From positions 2,666,001 through 2,730,000 of the forward strand of contig OZ246962.1 in assembly GCA_965232255.1 (NCBI GenBank): 64,000 nt of DNA, read 5' to 3'. Made by a program: the position numbers and the translations under genes. The first letter of the stretch is position 1. Each line of letters starts with the position of its first letter. Below the pieces are notes generated by a model. It worked only from the letters and a program-made list of their open reading frames with translations, was not told where the DNA came from and searched no databases. Shown in pieces: positions 50,928 to 58,691 of the stretch. The DNA is from Endozoicomonas sp965232255 (GTDB lineage: Bacteria > Pseudomonadota > Gammaproteobacteria > Pseudomonadales > Endozoicomonadaceae).

Positions 50928-52538
50928 ATGGCCATTACCATCAACACCAACATCCCCTCCCTGCAGGCGCAGATCAGTCTGGAGCGAGCCCAGAATGGTC
51001 TTGATACCGCCATGCAGCGGCTGGCCACCGGCTACCGGATTAACAGCGCCGCCGACGATGCTGCCGGGTTGCAGATCAGCAACCGGATGACGGCCCAGAT
51101 CAACGGCCTGACCGTGGCCGTGCGTAATGCCAATGACGGGATCTCTATTGCCCAGACCGCTGAAGGCGCCATGAGTGAAACCTCCTCATTGTTGCAACAG
51201 ATGCGTGATCTGGCGGTGCAATCGGCCAGCGACAGCAATAACGCTGCCGATCGTGAAGCATTAAACGGTGAAGTGGTACAGTTGGTGGCGGAACTCAATC
51301 GCATAGCCACCAGTACCAGTTTTGGCGGCCAGAATTTGCTGGATGGTTCGTTCAGCACCAAGAATATCCAGGTGGGTGCCTACGCTAATGAAGTTATTCC
51401 CATTTCCGTCAGCAGTGCAGCGGGTAGTCAGTTGGGTATTCTGGGAACGCAGTTGAACTTTGCCGGGTTTACGCTGGGACAACCGGTTGCTTCAACCACC
51501 GAAGCACCGGGGGGCGTTAGCGCCCAAAACCTGACGGTGGGCTTTAATGGTGCAGAAACGATTGTCCCCATTCTACCTGGTGCCAGTGCCAGTGAAATCG
51601 TGACATCGGTATCGGAAGCCGTGCCTGAGGTCATCGGCCTGGCCAATACCAGCGTAACGGTGGATTATACCGCCACTACCAACTTTGCAGCCGGTGATAC
51701 TCTCTCCATCACAGTCAATGACGTCAATGTTATTTCGCCGACCACCGCTACCACGCTGGCAGAAGCTGTTGCTGGTCTGGTCACTGGATTACAGAGTAAT
51801 AATATTGATGCTACGCAAGGCTCTGCTACGTCAGGTTCAGGGAGCTCCGCTACAACAGCACCGGCACCAAAGCTAATCCTGACTGATCCCAGTGGCGCCA
51901 ATATGCTGATTTCAACATCCTTGCAGGATGCTCCGGATCCGCCCACGTCTACCCCCGCTTCTTCTCCGACAACTTCGTCGGCTCCGGCAACTCGGGCTGC
52001 TGCAGTCTTCAAAGCAACAATCTATTCCAATAATTATGATGGGACGCCTCCCGCAACGCTCCCCACAGCTGGGAACCTGACCCCAGGCACTACCTTTATG
52101 GCTTCCGGAGCTATTCAGTGGATTGCCACTGACCCCACTGCCACTTACACCTACGAGAGTACTGGCACCATGCTGGGCACCGCCAATACTCCAGTGACGG
52201 CAACGCTGGGCAATGCCGTGGATATGTCGGTGAATACAGTGGACATCAGCACTTACACCGGTGCCCAGGAGGCCATTCAGATAATCGACCAGGCCCTGGC
52301 CGATATCGATTCCAACCGGGCAACCCTGGGTGCGATCCAGAACCGCTTTCAGCACACCATTTACAACCTGCAAAATGTACGCGAAAACATGATGGCGTCA
52401 CGCAGCCGGATTGAAGACACCGACTACGCCTCAGAGATGGCTACTCTGACCCGTGAGCAGGTGCTTAAGCAAGCCAGTATGTCCAGTCTGAACCGAGCCA
52501 ATCAAATGCAGCAGGATGTTTTGACGTTACTGCAGTAG
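50928..52538 (+). CDS. flagellin (lateral type)
   Basis: The only flagellin in the locus, 536 aa, in the lafA position. The N-terminal D0/D1 (NTNIPSLQAQISLERAQNGLDTAMQRLATGYRINSAADDAAGLQISNRMTAQINGL) and C-terminal D1/D0 (IQNRFQHTIYNLQNVRENMMASRSRIEDTDYASEMATLTREQVLKQASMSSL) are well conserved. The centre (about 170-460) is a variable, Thr/Ala/Pro-rich surface domain, larger than in most lateral flagellins. Strong RBS (CAGGAGGCTATT). About 210 bp upstream are free for a promoter; I find no good sigma28 or sigma54 match there. Confidence 0.97.
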   Translation: MAITINTNIPSLQAQISLERAQNGLDTAMQRLATGYRINSAADDAAGLQISNRMTAQINGLTVAVRNANDGISIAQTAEGAMSETSSLLQQMRDLAVQSASDSNNAADREALNGEVVQLVAELNRIATSTSFGGQNLLDGSFSTKNIQVGAYANEVIPISVSSAAGSQLGILGTQLNFAGFTLGQPVASTTEAPGGVSAQNLTVGFNGAETIVPILPGASASEIVTSVSEAVPEVIGLANTSVTVDYTATTNFAAGDTLSITVNDVNVISPTTATTLAEAVAGLVTGLQSNNIDATQGSATSGSGSSATTAPAPKLILTDPSGANMLISTSLQDAPDPPTSTPASSPTTSSAPATRAAAVFKATIYSNNYDGTPPATLPTAGNLTPGTTFMASGAIQWIATDPTATYTYESTGTMLGTANTPVTATLGNAVDMSVNTVDISTYTGAQEAIQIIDQALADIDSNRATLGAIQNRFQHTIYNLQNVRENMMASRSRIEDTDYASEMATLTREQVLKQASMSSLNRANQMQQDVLTLLQ

Positions 52539-52623
52539 AACTTCAGGTGATTCATGGCAACAGGATTCCGGGGGGAGAACCTCGCCAATCCTGTTGCTGT
52601 CGTGTACCGATAATGGTTGGTGA

Positions 52624-54000
52624 ATGAACACAATACCCACCCTGTCAGCCATGACTCAGCAAGCGGGCTTTGATCGCACTGCAGTGGTGGACGCGGTGGT
52701 AAGCGCTGAGATGGTCCCCTCAGAGAAAGCCCTGGAACGACGTGAGCAGCAGCTGGTTCGGGAGCAGGAATTGATGGTCTCGGTTTACCAGGTGGTTAAC
52801 GAGTTGCAACGCTCGGCACGTTCGCTGGTTCAGGAAGCCCGGGTTAATGGCAACGGCAATGGTAATGGAAACGGCAATGGCAATGGACACGGCCTGGGGC
52901 GTTGGGTTGCGGTTTCCAGCGACAACGACCATCTTGGCGTAAAAGTCAGTGGTCGTCCGGATCCCGGCAGTTACCAGTTGACGGTACACCAGCTGGCTCA
53001 GCCGCAGGTTATGGTCAGCCCGCCCATGGAAAAAGGCGCTACTTTCGGAGAGTCCGGCACGCTCGATCTGGCTCTCAACGGTGGTCGCTGGAAGGTTAAT
53101 CTCTTTGCCCATGGCACATTGCCCACCATTGCCCGCTCCATTCAGTTGAATACTCAAGGCAAAATCCGCGCCACGGTGATTAACAGCAAAGAGGGGCAAC
53201 AGCTGCTGTTGACGGGCGCTGAAAAGGGCGCTGATTTGCGCATGCTCCTGAATGGTACCGGCTCCGGTGCCCGACTGGCCGCTATGATGACCGAGCAGGT
53301 GGCTCCATCGGATGCGCTGGTCAGTCTTAACGGCGTGGAGCTGTACTTGCCCGGCAATGTTAATCAGCAGGTAATTCATGGATTGTCCGTAACCCTGAAG
53401 CAAGCCGACCCGGATCGTCGGCTTTATGTGGATGTCAGCCAGGATGTAGAGGGACTGGTCAGTGCCATGGCCGGTTTTGTCAGTAATTGCAATAGCCTGC
53501 TGCAAACCAGTGATCCACGGGACGACAAGGGGCGTCAGATGAATGCCGATACGCCGGCGACGTTGCGCAGTATTGGCGGTCAGTTGCGCAAGCTGGTTAA
53601 TGCCACGCCGAAAAATACCGTGCCCGACAGCTCAGAACAGATCAACAGTATGCTTGACCTTGGCATCAGTACCCGGCGCGACGGCTTGTGGTCGCTGGAC
53701 GAAACCTGGTTTCGCCATCAGTTGGTTACCATGCCCTATCCGGTCTTGCAGTTTCTTTCCGACCATGAAAAGCCCGTTCTGGCGGTGGCCGGCAAGATGG
53801 AAGCGCTGATGTCAGGCAACGGTCCGCTGCTTTCGCGGGTCAGTTATCTATCCCGAGGTATGCAGCAACTGGCTTCGGAGCAACATGCCTTGAAGTCGCG
53901 GCGCTTGACGGTTCACAACCGCACTAATCAGCAGTTTCTGAATATGGAGCAGTCCATGCAGCGTATGAACCGGAACTGGTCTTATGTGCAGAATATTTGA
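52624..54000 (+). CDS. fliD: flagellar filament cap protein FliD
   Basis: Cap protein that folds exported flagellin at the filament tip, 458 aa (lafB position). FliD-N features: VVDAVVSAEMVPSEKALERREQQLVREQELMVSVYQVVNELQ, then GSYQLTVHQLAQPQ. FliD-C: DPDRRLYVDVSQDVEGLVSAMAGFVSNCNSLL, STRRDGLWSLDE. Residues 75-88 are (Asn-Gly)7, a hexamer-encoded insert in the N-terminal coiled region that other FliD proteins lack. Confidence 0.94.
   Translation: MNTIPTLSAMTQQAGFDRTAVVDAVVSAEMVPSEKALERREQQLVREQELMVSVYQVVNELQRSARSLVQEARVNGNGNGNGNGNGNGHGLGRWVAVSSDNDHLGVKVSGRPDPGSYQLTVHQLAQPQVMVSPPMEKGATFGESGTLDLALNGGRWKVNLFAHGTLPTIARSIQLNTQGKIRATVINSKEGQQLLLTGAEKGADLRMLLNGTGSGARLAAMMTEQVAPSDALVSLNGVELYLPGNVNQQVIHGLSVTLKQADPDRRLYVDVSQDVEGLVSAMAGFVSNCNSLLQTSDPRDDKGRQMNADTPATLRSIGGQLRKLVNATPKNTVPDSSEQINSMLDLGISTRRDGLWSLDETWFRHQLVTMPYPVLQFLSDHEKPVLAVAGKMEALMSGNGPLLSRVSYLSRGMQQLASEQHALKSRRLTVHNRTNQQFLNMEQSMQRMNRNWSYVQNI
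52846..52887. repeat. Asn-Gly hexamer repeat in fliD
   Basis: Seven imperfect AAYGGM units encode alternating Asn-Gly. Codon choice varies between units, so the array is older or more diverged than the perfect hexamer runs at 16615 and 29565. Confidence 0.9.
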
Positions 54001-54033
54001 CTGGCCAGATAAACGACATTGGATAGATAGGCT

Positions 54034-54450
54034 ATGGTGAAGTCAGCAGCAAAGGCCTATAACCGGCGCCAGTACGGACATATTGGTAATATGACTAGTG
54101 TCGTACAGCAAGTTGCTGCGCTCTATCAGCTATTGCTGGATGATCTGGCGCGTTGTCACAGCCACATACGCCGGGGCGATTATGCCGCCAGAGGTGAGCA
54201 GATCGATCATGCGCTGTCTGTGCTGACTGTGCTGCGCAAGCACGCCATTGGGTTGGTCGACGATCGCCCGGAAAATACTCTGCCTGCTCACCTGATTGAG
54301 CTTTACGACGCATGTCTTGCATGTTTAATGGCAGTGATCGCCGAGCGCAATGTCGATCACAATATTGCCCATCTTGATAAAGCCTGGTCTATGATCAATA
54401 CAGTCAAAGGTGCCTGGGATGAGCTGGCTGCCCGTCCGTCTCACGATTGA
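54034..54450 (+). CDS. fliS: flagellin export chaperone FliS
   Basis: FliS binds the flagellin C-terminus and prevents early polymerisation. 138 aa. AYNRRQYGHIGNMTSVVQQVAALYQLLLDDLARCHSHIRRGDYAARGEQIDHALSVLTVLRKHA matches the FliS four-helix fold (A.Y.......S....ii..LYegai..l..A). lafC position. Its end overlaps the open frame before the fliK-like gene. Confidence 0.93.
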   Translation: MVKSAAKAYNRRQYGHIGNMTSVVQQVAALYQLLLDDLARCHSHIRRGDYAARGEQIDHALSVLTVLRKHAIGLVDDRPENTLPAHLIELYDACLACLMAVIAERNVDHNIAHLDKAWSMINTVKGAWDELAARPSHD

Positions 54451-54484
54451 TGTCAACGATCGAGGCAAACGAGAACTTTCTCCT

Positions 54485-55564
54485 ATGAATATCGACGCCA
54501 CCAGTGCGGTTACCGATGTGTATGCATTGCCAGGGCAAATCAGTGGGGCAGAGGATGCTGATTGGTCGGTGGTTGCTGAGATGCCCCTGACTGACTTTCA
54601 GCTGATTGTGCAACAGTTAAATGATGCAGCTGCCGAGGCAATGGCTGCTGTGGCTGGGCAGGTAACATCAGATCAATTACCAGAGTCGTACGACGATGGT
54701 GAGCAAACATCTTTGGCAGTTTACTTGTCTGGCGAAGAACTGGTGAGTCCGCATCCCATTGACGTTGAACTGCCCAAGGTGAATCTGTCGCCTACCACCT
54801 TTGAGCAATGGCAGCCGGGCACGGTGGTAACGGAGTTTACCGCTATTGACCACGATGCAGTCCAGACCAGTACCGAGCAAAGATCAACGGAGCCATTAAG
54901 TTCCGGTATAAAGTCTGCTGTACCTAAGACTGCTCCAGCAGCACGTACTGCGCCAAGCATGCCCGTTGAGTTGCCAGAGCAGCAGACGTTTCCCAGCGTA
55001 CAGCCCAGTGAACCATCGACAGTGGCCGCAGTAACTGCCTCCGCCGACAGACCGTTGGTGACTGATTTGCGTCCCGGTGTGCTGTCGTCGCCATCGCTGC
55101 CGGTTGTCCCTGCCTCAGCGCTATCGCTACAGGATGTGATGATTGCTGGTGGCCAGCACCATGCCCGGGCGGTTGCCCATTTACCGCACCTCGGTACTGT
55201 GCAGGTGGAGATGACTCGTGCCAGCGCCAGTGAGGTAACTGTGCGTTTGCACGCCCATGAGCTGACCGTCGCGGCACTGGATAACTGTTCACCTGCTTTA
55301 CATCACCTGGTCGCCAGCACTCTCTTGCCGGTGACAGCCACAGAAGCAACAGTAAGAGAGGCAGGTCACGGGAGTGGGGCAGAACCAGGCATTAAAATAG
55401 CGTTGTCGCTTACTAGCCATAACCAGTCACAGACAGACAGTGGTGAATACCAGCAACCGACTATGGTCGGCACAGAATCATCCCAGCCCGGTGCAGAGCA
55501 ATTAACGATGCCTGCGCGGGTCTTGCCAATGCCGGCCACTGCGCTGGTGGACCTGCTTATCTGA
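54485..55564 (+). CDS. fliK: FliK-like hook-length control protein (LafE position)
   Basis: About 359 aa, mostly low-complexity Pro/Thr/Val-rich, with a C-terminal part LPHLGTVQVEMTRASASEVTVRLHAHELTVAALDNCSPALHHLVASTLL that fits the FliK Flg_hook domain (LGxVxVxxxxxxxxVxVxFxA...R..L......L). FliK measures hook length and triggers the FlhB switch. Position between fliS and fliL agrees with lafE. The frame is open upstream to 54410, but the ATG at 54485 follows fliS. The unconserved N-terminal half keeps confidence moderate. Confidence 0.68.
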   Translation: MNIDATSAVTDVYALPGQISGAEDADWSVVAEMPLTDFQLIVQQLNDAAAEAMAAVAGQVTSDQLPESYDDGEQTSLAVYLSGEELVSPHPIDVELPKVNLSPTTFEQWQPGTVVTEFTAIDHDAVQTSTEQRSTEPLSSGIKSAVPKTAPAARTAPSMPVELPEQQTFPSVQPSEPSTVAAVTASADRPLVTDLRPGVLSSPSLPVVPASALSLQDVMIAGGQHHARAVAHLPHLGTVQVEMTRASASEVTVRLHAHELTVAALDNCSPALHHLVASTLLPVTATEATVREAGHGSGAEPGIKIALSLTSHNQSQTDSGEYQQPTMVGTESSQPGAEQLTMPARVLPMPATALVDLLI

Positions 55565-55580
55565 CACTGACCAGGAATCA

Positions 55581-56123
55581 ATGAACATTAGTGCCGATCC
55601 GGCTGGCTCTGTCAGCAATGTCCATGTCAGCAATGTCCCCAAGTGTTTGTCGTCTCCCCACGGACAGCGCGGGACGATCAGTATAGCCGTCATTGCCTTG
55701 ATCGTTGCCGCGGTGCTGGCTGGCGGCGGTGGGGCCGTTTACTGGTTTGTTATTCGCGAAGACCATGAGGACCATGCCAAGGCTGCCGTGACCGCAGCGA
55801 TTACGCCCAGACACTACCTGGCGTTCAAGGATATGGTGGTCAACCTGGTCAATGACGAAACCTACGATCTTCATTATTTGCAGCTGTCCGTCTCGCTGAT
55901 GACGCGCAATGAAAAAGCATTCAAGGCTATGGAAGATAACCGTCCGCTGATTCTGAACACCATGCTGGAGTTGTTGCCCACATGGAGCTTCAAGGATGTG
56001 CTGGACCCGGAAAAACGTGAGCCGCTGCGTCGGCAAATTCTGGATACCTTGCGGAAAATGCCTGATTTTCCGCAGATCAAGGGGCTTGAGGATGTCTTTA
56101 TTACCAATATGGTGATCCAGTAA
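55581..56123 (+). CDS. fliL: flagellar basal body-associated protein FliL
   Basis: FliL surrounds and supports the stator. 180 aa with a single membrane helix (ISIAVIALIVAAVLAGGGGAVYWFVI, residues near 33-58) and a periplasmic domain (YLAFKDMVVNLVNDETYDLHYLQLSVSLMTRNEKAFKAMEDNRPLILNTMLELL...IKGLEDVFITNMVIQ) typical of FliL. lafF position. The stop overlaps the motA start (TAATG). No sigma factor gene (lafS) follows, unlike in the V. parahaemolyticus and Aeromonas lateral loci. Confidence 0.94.
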   Translation: MNISADPAGSVSNVHVSNVPKCLSSPHGQRGTISIAVIALIVAAVLAGGGGAVYWFVIREDHEDHAKAAVTAAITPRHYLAFKDMVVNLVNDETYDLHYLQLSVSLMTRNEKAFKAMEDNRPLILNTMLELLPTWSFKDVLDPEKREPLRRQILDTLRKMPDFPQIKGLEDVFITNMVIQ

Positions 56124-56992
56124 TGATGTTGCGAATGGCAGGCTTCGCGATTTTGATCACCTGCGTCTTTGGCGGTTTTGTTATGGCTGGGGGCCGGCTG
56201 TTATCCCTGTGGCAGCCGCCGGAAATCATTATTATTCTCGGCGCTGCCGTGGGCGCGTTTGTCATCTCTAACCCGGCTTCAGTGCAACGGATGACCGTGA
56301 CCCACCTGAAATACGTTCTGTTCAAGAATAAAGAGTTTGATAAAAACTTTTTTATAGACCTGTTGGCTCTGCTGTTTCGTTTGATCGATATTCGCCACAG
56401 AAAAGGTGCCAATGCCATTGAAGATGATATTGAAGCGCCAGAGAGCAGTGAACTGTTCCAAAGTTATCCGCGCATCACCGCGCACCCGCGAGTAATCAAT
56501 TTTATCACTGATAATCTGCGTATCACTGGCATGGGCAATATGCCCGGCCATGCTTTTGAGGGGTTGATGGATAACGAGATTGAGACTCTGGAAAATGACT
56601 TGAAACGCCCGGCCAAGGCATTGCAGAGCATTGCTGATGCCTGCCCCGGCTTCGGGATTGTTGCCGCCGTGATGGGAATCGTAGTGACCATGGGTGCAAT
56701 GGACGGCCCGGTGGAGTTGATTGGCATGAAAGTGGCGGCTGCCCTGGTGGGCACTTTTTTGGGCATACTGTTGTGTTACGGGCTGTTTGGTCCTTTGGCC
56801 GCGGCCATGGAAAATACCGAACAGACTGAACTGCTGGCTTTTGAGTGCATCAAGATGACGCTAATGGCCAGCCATTCCGGACAGTTGCCTATCATTGCGG
56901 TGGATTCTGGCCGACGTCTGCTGTTCAAAGAGTTACGCCCCACCTTTCCAGAGATGGAGTCGCTGCTGCAATCGCTGAAGGCTTCTTCGTGA
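56123..56992 (+). CDS. motA: flagellar motor stator protein MotA (LafT type)
   Basis: Stator subunit that moves against FliG. 289 aa with four membrane helices. Conserved: AGFAILITCVFGGFVMAGGRLLSLWQPPEIIIILGAAVGAF, FFIDLLALLFRLIDIRHRKG, MDNEIETLENDLKRPAKALQSIADACPGFGIVAAVMGIVVTMGAMDGP (proline of the channel), and GTFLGILLCYGLFGPLAAAMEN. Length and sequence are closer to proton-driven E. coli MotA than to sodium-type PomA. Overlaps motB by one base. Confidence 0.96.
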   Translation: MMLRMAGFAILITCVFGGFVMAGGRLLSLWQPPEIIIILGAAVGAFVISNPASVQRMTVTHLKYVLFKNKEFDKNFFIDLLALLFRLIDIRHRKGANAIEDDIEAPESSELFQSYPRITAHPRVINFITDNLRITGMGNMPGHAFEGLMDNEIETLENDLKRPAKALQSIADACPGFGIVAAVMGIVVTMGAMDGPVELIGMKVAAALVGTFLGILLCYGLFGPLAAAMENTEQTELLAFECIKMTLMASHSGQLPIIAVDSGRRLLFKELRPTFPEMESLLQSLKASS

Positions 56993-58017
56993 TGGCCAAG
57001 CCGGCAAATAGCGAAAATATCATTATCATACGCAAGGGGCGCGGCGCTCACGAAGAGCATCACGGCGGCAGTTGGAAGGTGGCGTTTGCCGATTTTACCA
57101 TGGCCATGATGGCACTGTTTCTGGTGCTTTGGCTGATGGCAGCGACAACACCGGTGCAAAAGGCAGCCATCGCCACTTACTTTTCCACCCCCGGTGTATT
57201 TAACCGGACCAGCAGTAATACGCCGGTGGAGATGCAAGGAGACACCTCTATTTTGCGCGGCTTGCCAGTGCATATAAAACCGCGACCCTCAGGTATGAGC
57301 GGTATGGATATTAGCGGCCAGAACTCCCCGATGGCCGATGGTATTGCTGCCGTGTTGCTGGGGTTATCCAAATTGCCCAGGGAGCAGGCTGAGGCGGCGA
57401 AAAATATTCAGCTGCGAGTCTGGCCCCGGATGATCCTGATGACTCTGGTACAAAAAAAAGAAGGACCAATGTTCCCAGCCGGCAGCAGTTTGCTGACGCC
57501 TTTTTATGAAGACCTGCTGATTGCCCTGGCACCAATCCTGGCCAAGCTGCCGTTTAAACTGATCATCACCGGCCACTCCGATGGCGTAGTTGGCTCAGAT
57601 TTGCAAGACACCATTGAGCCAGAGCGGGTCAACTGGGCGCTTTCTGGTGCCCGGGCAGAGGCGGTGCGGGAGGTGCTTATTTTTACCGGCGTCCCGGCGG
57701 ATCAGATTTTATTGCTGATTGCCATGGGTGCCAACCAGCCAATTCCAGGGCTGAACCCGGATTCCCCACTTAATCGTCGGGTGGATTTTATGCTGGTTCC
57801 ACGCAAGGATGCCAGGGCATTGAACCAGGAGTTTCACTCCCGATCCAAGGTGGCTCCCCCCGTGCCTCGCGCCAAAATGCAAGAAGCTATTCAACAAGCC
57901 ATCGACAATCGTTACCCTGATGCCCCAAGCACTGATACAAAACGCACTGATACAAAACGCACTGATACAAATAATATTGAGGCTGGTAACGAGGCAGTAA
58001 CGCCAGAACATGAGTAA
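56992..58017 (+). CDS. motB: flagellar motor stator protein MotB (LafU type)
   Basis: Stator subunit bound to peptidoglycan. About 341 aa. After a short cytoplasmic part (IIIIRKGRGAHEEHHGGSWKVAFADFTMAMMALFLVLWLMAAT) comes the single helix with the ion-binding Asp in ADFTMAMMALF, a plug region, and the OmpA-like domain (LIITGHSDGVV...INWALSGARAEAVREVLIF in pattern, NRRVDFML). The ATG at 56992 overlaps the motA stop. The C-terminal tail holds a 15-bp repeat coding for Thr-Asp-Thr-Lys-Arg. Last gene of the flagellar locus. Confidence 0.96.
   Translation: MAKPANSENIIIIRKGRGAHEEHHGGSWKVAFADFTMAMMALFLVLWLMAATTPVQKAAIATYFSTPGVFNRTSSNTPVEMQGDTSILRGLPVHIKPRPSGMSGMDISGQNSPMADGIAAVLLGLSKLPREQAEAAKNIQLRVWPRMILMTLVQKKEGPMFPAGSSLLTPFYEDLLIALAPILAKLPFKLIITGHSDGVVGSDLQDTIEPERVNWALSGARAEAVREVLIFTGVPADQILLLIAMGANQPIPGLNPDSPLNRRVDFMLVPRKDARALNQEFHSRSKVAPPVPRAKMQEAIQQAIDNRYPDAPSTDTKRTDTKRTDTNNIEAGNEAVTPEHE
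57931..57970. repeat. 15-bp tandem repeat at the 3' end of motB
   Basis: ACTGATACAAAACGC occurs at 57931-57945 and 57946-57960, with a partial third copy. It is in frame and encodes the extreme C-terminal tail beyond the OmpA domain. Confidence 0.9.
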
Positions 58018-58128
58018 GTTGACGTCTATTGTCAGAAGATTATGTCGTGTAGTAAATGCCAGGAACGAAGAGTGGGCAGGAATTAGCCGACCAATGTGCG
58101 AGAAAAGAAACTGGATAAAAAAAATAAC

Positions 58129-58205
58129 TGGTCGGAGCGAGAGGATTTGAACCTCCGACCCCCACAACCCCATTGTGGTGCGCTACCAGGCTGCGCTACG
58201 CTCCG
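58129..58205 (-). tRNA. tRNA-Pro(GGG)
   Basis: 77 nt including an encoded CCA end. On the minus strand it starts CGGAGCGTAGCGCAGCCTGG; the anticodon stem CCACA/TGTGG closes a seven-base loop ATGGGGT with anticodon GGG, and the T arm is GGAGGTTCAAATCCTC. Acceptor CGGAGCG pairs with CGCTCCG. The first 37 bases are identical to the partial tRNA at the start of the window. Confidence 0.97.
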
Positions 58206-58320
58206 GCTATTTGTTCATCAATTTATCTATTTATTTTCTTTATCTATCTGTATCTGTGTTTTCTTTTTGTCAGGTTTATCCTGGCAGAGTCCTGCAGAAA
58301 GCACGCTGACGGACGCGCGT

Positions 58321-58348
58321 ATAATACCCAAACAGCTACCTTTTGCAA
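58321..58348 (-). promoter_or_regulatory. sigma70-type promoter of tRNA-Pro(GGG)
   Basis: On the minus strand TTGCAA (58343-58348) and TATTAT (58321-58326) are 16 bp apart and followed by ACGCGCGT, a GC-rich discriminator as in stringently controlled stable-RNA promoters. The leader before the tRNA is about 110 nt. Confidence 0.7.
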
Positions 58349-58691
58349 GACGCTGCGGTGAGCACGCTTTTTTCTCACAGCCGTTCTCCGGTGTTTGGTG
58401 CGGGCGATGATGAATAAATAAGTGGCTATTGTAATTTGTCAGGAAAACCCCCATCTTAGATATCGTGACGGGTTCGGCGGATATTTTTTGCACTGTTTTT
58501 CGGGCAATTAAACGCTAACTGCGTAGGCAGGTACGTGTGCTTTCTTATTATGCGGTGAGAAGGTTAGCGTGAGTATGCCCGAACACGCCAGGCAAAATGC
58601 TTTTCTATCGCTACAGGCATTGTAATTAATTTTTTACAGTAAGGTCGGGGCAGCGCCACCTTACTGGTCGTGAACATAAAGGGGCTGAGCT

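Noticed and set aside
58429..58456. sigma32 (heat shock) promoter before lon
   Set aside because: CCCCCATCT resembles the -10 element, but the -35 region (TTGTAA) is weak, and the site is 235 bp before lon. Plausible but not supported enough to list.
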